From Rhodococcus sp. B50 (lineage in GTDB: Bacteria > Actinomycetota > Actinomycetes > Mycobacteriales > Mycobacteriaceae), in contig NZ_WPAG02000002.1 in the NCBI RefSeq assembly GCF_013602415.1, positions 2,731,480-2,795,479 on the forward strand: a stretch of 64,000 nucleotides of DNA. The letters are read 5' to 3'. Under the pieces are notes generated by a model, which had not been told where the DNA came from, ran no database searches, and saw only the letters and a list, made by a program, of their open reading frames with translations. Shown here one piece after another: positions 59,835 to 64,000 of the stretch; the stretch's first letter is position 1; the number at the start of each line of letters is the position of its first letter. Position numbers and translations under genes: made by a program.

Positions 59835-61049
59835 TCACGGCCGGATACCCGCCCGGAACTTCGGCACGCGCATGCTGACCCGGGTGCCGGCACCGGGCGC
59901 GGTCTCGATGACGAGGCCGTAATCGTTGCCGAAGGCGGCACGCAACCGGTCGTCGACGTTGGCGAGACCCACGTGCGCCGACTCCCGGACACCACTGCCG
60001 TGCTCGCTCTCGGCGATCGCGTCGAGCGTCCCCGACCGCAGCAGTTCCGGATCCATGCCGATGCCGTCGTCCTCGACGCTGATGACGCAGTCGGTGCCTT
60101 CGTCGGCCGCGGTGATGATGATCGTCCCCGTGCGGGTGTCCTTGCCCGCGATCCCGTGCCGCACGGCGTTCTCGACGAGCGGCTGCAGAGCGAGGAAGGG
60201 CAGCGTCACGTTGAGCACCTCGGGCGCGATCTGCAGACGCACCTCGAGGGCATTGCCGAAGCGGGCGCGTTCGAGCGTCAGATACCGGTCGATGTTGCGC
60301 AGCTCGTCGGCGAGCAGGGTGTACTCACCCGCCGCGCGGAACGAGTACCGGGTGAAGTCGGCGAAATCCAGCAACAGTTCGCGGGCCCGATCGGGATCGG
60401 TGCGGACGAACGATGCCACCGTGTTGAGCGCGTTGTAGATGAAGTGCGGACTGATCTGGGCGCGCAGCGCACGGACCTCGGCGCGGTCGAGCCGGGCGCG
60501 GGAGGCGTCGAGTTCGGCCAGTTCGATCTGACTGCACGCATAACGCGCCACCTCGGTGATCGCGCCGAGCAGCGCCGGGCCGGGTTCGACGGTCGTCACG
60601 ACTCCGAGCACCCCCGCGACACCCACGTCCTCCACGACGAGCGGTTGCGCGATCAGTGCGCGGGCCGCGAGATCGCCGTGGGTCCGGCGGAGATCGTGGT
60701 GACCGACGAGGACACGTCGCTTGTCGGCTGCGGCACGAGCGGCGGCGGCGAGCATCTCGTCCGTCAGTTCCTCGAACGGGCCGTCCCATGCGAGCAGTGC
60801 ACCGTTCTCGTCCAGCAGTGCCACGGCGCGGGCTTCGGCCAGCAGCATCCGCAGGTGCGGAGCCGCTTCCTTCGCCGACGACGCGTCGAGTCCGGCCCGG
60901 AGCGGACGAGCCGCGAGGGACGCCGTGTGCAGCGTCGCGTGGACCGCGCGTTCGGCGGGTGTGGTGACCACTCGCCGGGTCCACAGCACCACCGAGATCA
61001 CGACCAGCACCAGGAGCAGCACTGCCACTGCGAGCTCGATCGCGATCAT
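59835..61049 (-). CDS. LytS-type sensor histidine kinase
   Basis: 404 residues from ATG 61049. One N-terminal membrane helix (about 3-23), a GAF-like middle (about 55-175), His_kinase motif AQISPHFIYNALNTVA with phospho-His, and a HATPase domain (LVENAVRHGI, DDGIGMDP). Kinases of this type (YehU/BtsS and related) sense small carboxylates and drive transporter genes, which fits the symporter downstream. Confidence 0.9.
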   Translation of the reverse strand: MIAIELAVAVLLLVLVVISVVLWTRRVVTTPAERAVHATLHTASLAARPLRAGLDASSAKEAAPHLRMLLAEARAVALLDENGALLAWDGPFEELTDEMLAAAARAAADKRRVLVGHHDLRRTHGDLAARALIAQPLVVEDVGVAGVLGVVTTVEPGPALLGAITEVARYACSQIELAELDASRARLDRAEVRALRAQISPHFIYNALNTVASFVRTDPDRARELLLDFADFTRYSFRAAGEYTLLADELRNIDRYLTLERARFGNALEVRLQIAPEVLNVTLPFLALQPLVENAVRHGIAGKDTRTGTIIITAADEGTDCVISVEDDGIGMDPELLRSGTLDAIAESEHGSGVRESAHVGLANVDDRLRAAFGNDYGLVIETAPGAGTRVSMRVPKFRAGIRP

Positions 61050-61091
61050 GCGCTCACGTTACGTCGGATCGATCGGTCGATCAGGGAACGC

Positions 61092-61164
61092 GCGGTCGGT
61101 GTTCTCCACCGCCGAGCGGTCGGTGTTCTCCAACCGCCGAGCGGTCAGTGTTCTCCACCGAGAC
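61092..61164. repeat. Three tandem copies of a 24-25 bp repeat at the SulP 3' end
   Basis: GCGGTCGGTGTTCTCCACC-type units at 61092, 61116 and 61141. The last covers the end of the SulP gene, including the stop (61145-61147). The units after the stop are near-perfect copies of that end, suggesting slipped-strand duplication. Confidence 0.75.
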
Positions 61165-62680
61165 GACCGGACAGCCGACGCAACCGGTCCAGGCTCGCGC
61201 CGTCGAGCCCGACGATCGTGACCGTCTTCCCCTTGGCCGCGTACTTGTGCTGGATCGCGTCGAGCGTGGCCACGGTGGAGGCATCCCAGATGTCGGCGTC
61301 GGTGAGGTCGATGACGACCTTCTCCGGGTCGCCGATGTAATCGAATTGGTGGACGAGGTCGTTGCTCGACGCCCAGAACAGTTCACCGGTCACCCGGTAG
61401 GTGCGCGTGTCCGTTCCCCCGTCCCCGTCGGTGTCGACGTCGGCGATCTTCTCGACGGTGGTCATGTGCGCGACGCGGCGGGCGAACAGCACCATCGCGG
61501 TGAGCACTCCGAGCGACACTCCGATCGCGAGGTTGCCGGTGCTCACCGTGGCCACGACGGTGACGACCATGACGACGGTCTCGCTGAGCGGCATCAGCCG
61601 CAGCGTCCGCGGGTGCACGCTGTGCCAGTCGATCGTTGCGACCGACACCATGATCATCACGGCGACGAGGGCGGCCATCGGGACGAGCCCGACGATGTCA
61701 CCGAGCGCGACCACGAGGATCAGCAGGAACACACCGGCTGCCAGGGTGGACAGACGGGTTCGTGCCCCGGAGACCTTGACGTTCATCATGGTCTGGCCGA
61801 CGACGGCACAACCGCCCATGCCACCGAAGAATCCGGTCACGATGTTGGCGAGGCCCTGACCCCAGCCTTCGCGGGTCTTGTCCGAACGGGTGTCGGTGAT
61901 GTCGTCGACGAGCTTGGCCGTCATCAGCGATTCCATGAGTCCGACGAGAGCCATGGCGAGCGCGTACGGCGCGAGGATGCGGAAGGTCTCGACGGTCAGT
62001 GGCACATCCGGGAAGAAGAGCGAAGGAAGGCTCTCCGGCAGTTCACCTTGGTCCGCGACATCCGGCACGTTCAGCGAGAAGGCCACCGTCACGACGGTGA
62101 GGAGCACGATCGTGACGAGTGGAGCCGGCACGGCCTCGGTGATCCGCGGGAGGAACACGAGCACGAGCAGTCCTACCGCCACCAGCGGATAGACGATCCA
62201 CGGCACGTCCACGAGGTGAGGAATCTGCGCGACGAAGACGAGGATCGCGAGCGAGTTGACGAAGCCGACCATGACGCTGCGCGGCACGAACCGCATGAGC
62301 TTGGCGACGCCGAGGAAGCTGAGCAGCACCTGGAAGATGCCGCCGAGGATCACCGTCGCGATGAGATGGTCCACGCCGTACTGTTCGGACACCGGGGCGA
62401 TCACGAGCGCCACCGCGGCGGTCGCCGCCGAGATCATCGCGGGCCGTCCCCCGACGATCGCGATGGTGATCGCCATGGTCACCGAGGCGAACAGGCCCAC
62501 CCGGGGATCGACACCCGCGATCACGGAGAACGCGATCGCTTCCGGGATCAGGGCGAGCGCCACGACCAGACCGGCCAGGAGTTCGGTCTTCAGCCGAGCA
62601 GGCGACCGGAGAGCGAAGCGGACGGAGACGTCGGTGCGGGGATCGTGCGGCACCTGTTCCGGGCCGTGCGGGGTGTTCAC
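61145..62680 (-). CDS. SulP-family anion transporter with STAS domain
   Basis: 511 residues from GTG 62680. Membrane region (about 30-405) with LAGLVVALALIPEAIAFSVIAGVDPRVGLFAS, and C-terminal STAS domain (about 435-505; VVIDLTDADIWDASTVATLDAIQ). Group is of the bicarbonate/sulfate type. Starts 11 bp after the Na+/H+ antiporter stop, so co-transcription and Na+-coupled pH or carbonate balance are plausible. Confidence 0.88.
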   Translation of the reverse strand: MNTPHGPEQVPHDPRTDVSVRFALRSPARLKTELLAGLVVALALIPEAIAFSVIAGVDPRVGLFASVTMAITIAIVGGRPAMISAATAAVALVIAPVSEQYGVDHLIATVILGGIFQVLLSFLGVAKLMRFVPRSVMVGFVNSLAILVFVAQIPHLVDVPWIVYPLVAVGLLVLVFLPRITEAVPAPLVTIVLLTVVTVAFSLNVPDVADQGELPESLPSLFFPDVPLTVETFRILAPYALAMALVGLMESLMTAKLVDDITDTRSDKTREGWGQGLANIVTGFFGGMGGCAVVGQTMMNVKVSGARTRLSTLAAGVFLLILVVALGDIVGLVPMAALVAVMIMVSVATIDWHSVHPRTLRLMPLSETVVMVVTVVATVSTGNLAIGVSLGVLTAMVLFARRVAHMTTVEKIADVDTDGDGGTDTRTYRVTGELFWASSNDLVHQFDYIGDPEKVVIDLTDADIWDASTVATLDAIQHKYAAKGKTVTIVGLDGASLDRLRRLSGRLGGEH

Positions 62681-62691
62681 TTGCGGAAAGT

Positions 62692-64000
62692 CTACCGTTG
62701 CGCGCTGTCGTCCCGACGGCGGCGACGGATCCGCTCCTCCACGGCCGCCTCGTCGACATCGAGACTCTCCAGCACGTCGCGGAGGATCTCGTCGTCGAGT
62801 TCCCCGCGATCACGTGCGTCGATGAGAGCCTGTCGTCGCGCCCGCAGGGACGCTCGCCGGATGTCGTCGAACAGTGCGGCAAGTCGTGCTCCCGCGTCCT
62901 CCGCCGCATCCTCGACGGTCTCTGCCTCCTGCCGCGAGTGGAGCGACTTACGCGCCCTGGACAGCAGCTTGTCGTAGATCTCCGGATCCACACCGTCAGG
63001 CGGATACGCAGCGAGCTCGCCGAGCACACGGTCGCTGGATTCCGCCGAGATCCTGCGGGCCACCGCCAACTGTTCCTCGGTCCGCAGCCGCTCGTACGGG
63101 TCGGTGACGTCGAGTCTGCGGATGAGCCACGGCATGGTCGCTCCCTGGATGAGCAGTGTGCCGATGGCGACGACCAGCGCGGAGATCTGGATCATCTCGC
63201 GACCGGGGAAGTCGGCGCCCGACGCGATCACCACGGGCACCCCGCCGGCGGCCGCGAGGGTGACGACTCCGCGCATGCCCGCCCAGGACACCACGACGTG
63301 TTCCCGGAAGTTCAGCTGGTCGCGGCCGAGGCGTTCGGATCCGGCGCGGCGCACGAGTGCGCGCCGCCCCCAGTGCAGCAGACCCCACGCGGGTCGCACG
63401 AACATGACGACGAGCAGGATCACCACCGCGCCCAGCAACGCGACATGCAGGTCGGTACCGCTGTCGCGGACGTCGTCGAGGACGAACCGGAATTGCAGAC
63501 CCATGTAGGCGAAGACGAAGGTCTTGAGCACCACGTCGACGCTCTTCCACACCGCGCGTTCCTGCAGCCGCGTGCTCACCGAGACCTCGGTGGCGCGGTG
63601 CCCGAGGAACAGTCCGGCGGCGACGACGGCGAGCACTCCCGAGGCGTGGATCTCCTCGGCGGCGAGGTAGGCCGCGAACGGCAGGACCAGTCCCAGGACG
63701 GTCTCGAGCGGCGAGTCGTACATCCGGGCACGGATCAGGTGGACGATGTACGCGAGCACCAGGCCGACGGCGACCCCACCCGCGACCTCGTAGAGGAAGA
63801 ACAGGACCGGCGAATCGGCGAGGATGTGCGTGCCCGTGACGGCCGAGATCGCGACGGTGAACAGGGTCAGGGCGGTGGCGTCGTTGACCAGGCCTTCCCC
63901 GGTCAGCACCGCGATGACCCGTTTCGGCAGTCCGAGTCGCTGACCCACGGCGACGGCGCTGACCGCGTCGGTCGGTGCGACGACCGCGCCGAGAGCGAGC
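62692..64000 (-). CDS. Na+/H+ antiporter (CPA1 type), N terminus beyond window
   Basis: The 5' end is cut by the right edge. The visible part includes LGAVVAPTDAVSAVAVGQRLGLPKR and GEGLVNDATALTLF, the signature of CPA1 antiporters (ion-site Asp in PTD and ND), further helices, and a hydrophilic C-terminal region of about 120 residues with charged helices. Exchanges Na+ for H+ at the membrane. Upstream of SulP on the same strand. Confidence 0.9.
   Translation of the reverse strand, partial: LALGAVVAPTDAVSAVAVGQRLGLPKRVIAVLTGEGLVNDATALTLFTVAISAVTGTHILADSPVLFFLYEVAGGVAVGLVLAYIVHLIRARMYDSPLETVLGLVLPFAAYLAAEEIHASGVLAVVAAGLFLGHRATEVSVSTRLQERAVWKSVDVVLKTFVFAYMGLQFRFVLDDVRDSGTDLHVALLGAVVILLVVMFVRPAWGLLHWGRRALVRRAGSERLGRDQLNFREHVVVSWAGMRGVVTLAAAGGVPVVIASGADFPGREMIQISALVVAIGTLLIQGATMPWLIRRLDVTDPYERLRTEEQLAVARRISAESSDRVLGELAAYPPDGVDPEIYDKLLSRARKSLHSRQEAETVEDAAEDAGARLAALFDDIRRASLRARRQALIDARDRGELDDEILRDVLESLDVDEAAVEERIRRRRRDDSAQR

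Overview
The window is high-GC DNA with tightly packed genes, many GTG starts and many 4-bp stop/start overlaps. The gene families (DosR/DosS-type hypoxia regulators, Acg-type nitroreductase, tandem-domain universal stress proteins, an F420-type LLM oxidoreductase, LigD, ANTAR proteins, SHOCT/DUF6325 pair) point to an actinobacterium of the mycolic-acid group, most likely Rhodococcus or a close relative. That assignment is an inference from family content, not from a marker gene.

Bases 1-9.2 kb form a hypoxia/nitric-oxide/stress region: an alpha/beta hydrolase overlapping a heme-GAF sensor kinase (DosS type), a convergent DosR-type regulator, an Acg-like nitroreductase with a small partner, an operon of two universal stress proteins flanking an LLM oxidoreductase, and an NsrR-flavohemoglobin operon. 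A DosR-like box and a separate NsrR-like palindrome lie in the intergenic region between the Usp operon and nsrR. Bases 9.2-14.2 kb carry an M28 peptidase fused to a membrane domain, a GCS2-family ligase and a secreted M23 peptidase, followed by tRNA-Arg(CCT).

Bases 14,256-23,790 are an integrative element in the 3' end of that tRNA, bounded by 25-bp perfect direct repeats. It has a tyrosine integrase, excisionase-type HTH proteins, a RepA/DnaB-type ATPase, and a capsid protein with a cement-like protein, but no terminase, portal, protease or tail genes. A repeat-rich control region (operator cluster plus an array of a 10-bp repeat) looks like a replication or control site. Two unrecognised genes, each with a putative leaderless promoter, sit at the tRNA end as likely cargo. 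The layout resembles phiRv-type prophage-like elements or a capsid-encoding phage satellite.

Bases 23.8-32.1 kb hold two secreted/unknown proteins, an amidohydrolase, a YnfA-family membrane protein and two tandem paralogous three-gene signalling modules (LuxR-type regulator, membrane histidine kinase, membrane partner), coupled by short overlaps. Bases 32-41 kb hold LigD, a GAF-ANTAR regulator, an ANTAR-AraC fusion, a cold-shock-like protein, a GH15 glycosidase, an MFS exporter and the DUF6325/SHOCT pair. Bases 41.6-54.6 kb hold a membrane protein, a PPK2/P-type ATPase/SulP operon, a membrane-anchored phosphatase-superfamily protein, a metallo-beta-lactamase-fold protein, a class II amidotransferase, a lipid-kinase-like protein and an SRPBCC protein. 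Bases 54.7-64 kb hold two sodium-solute symporter systems (one behind a LytS/LytTR pair), a second SulP transporter and a Na+/H+ antiporter cut by the right edge.
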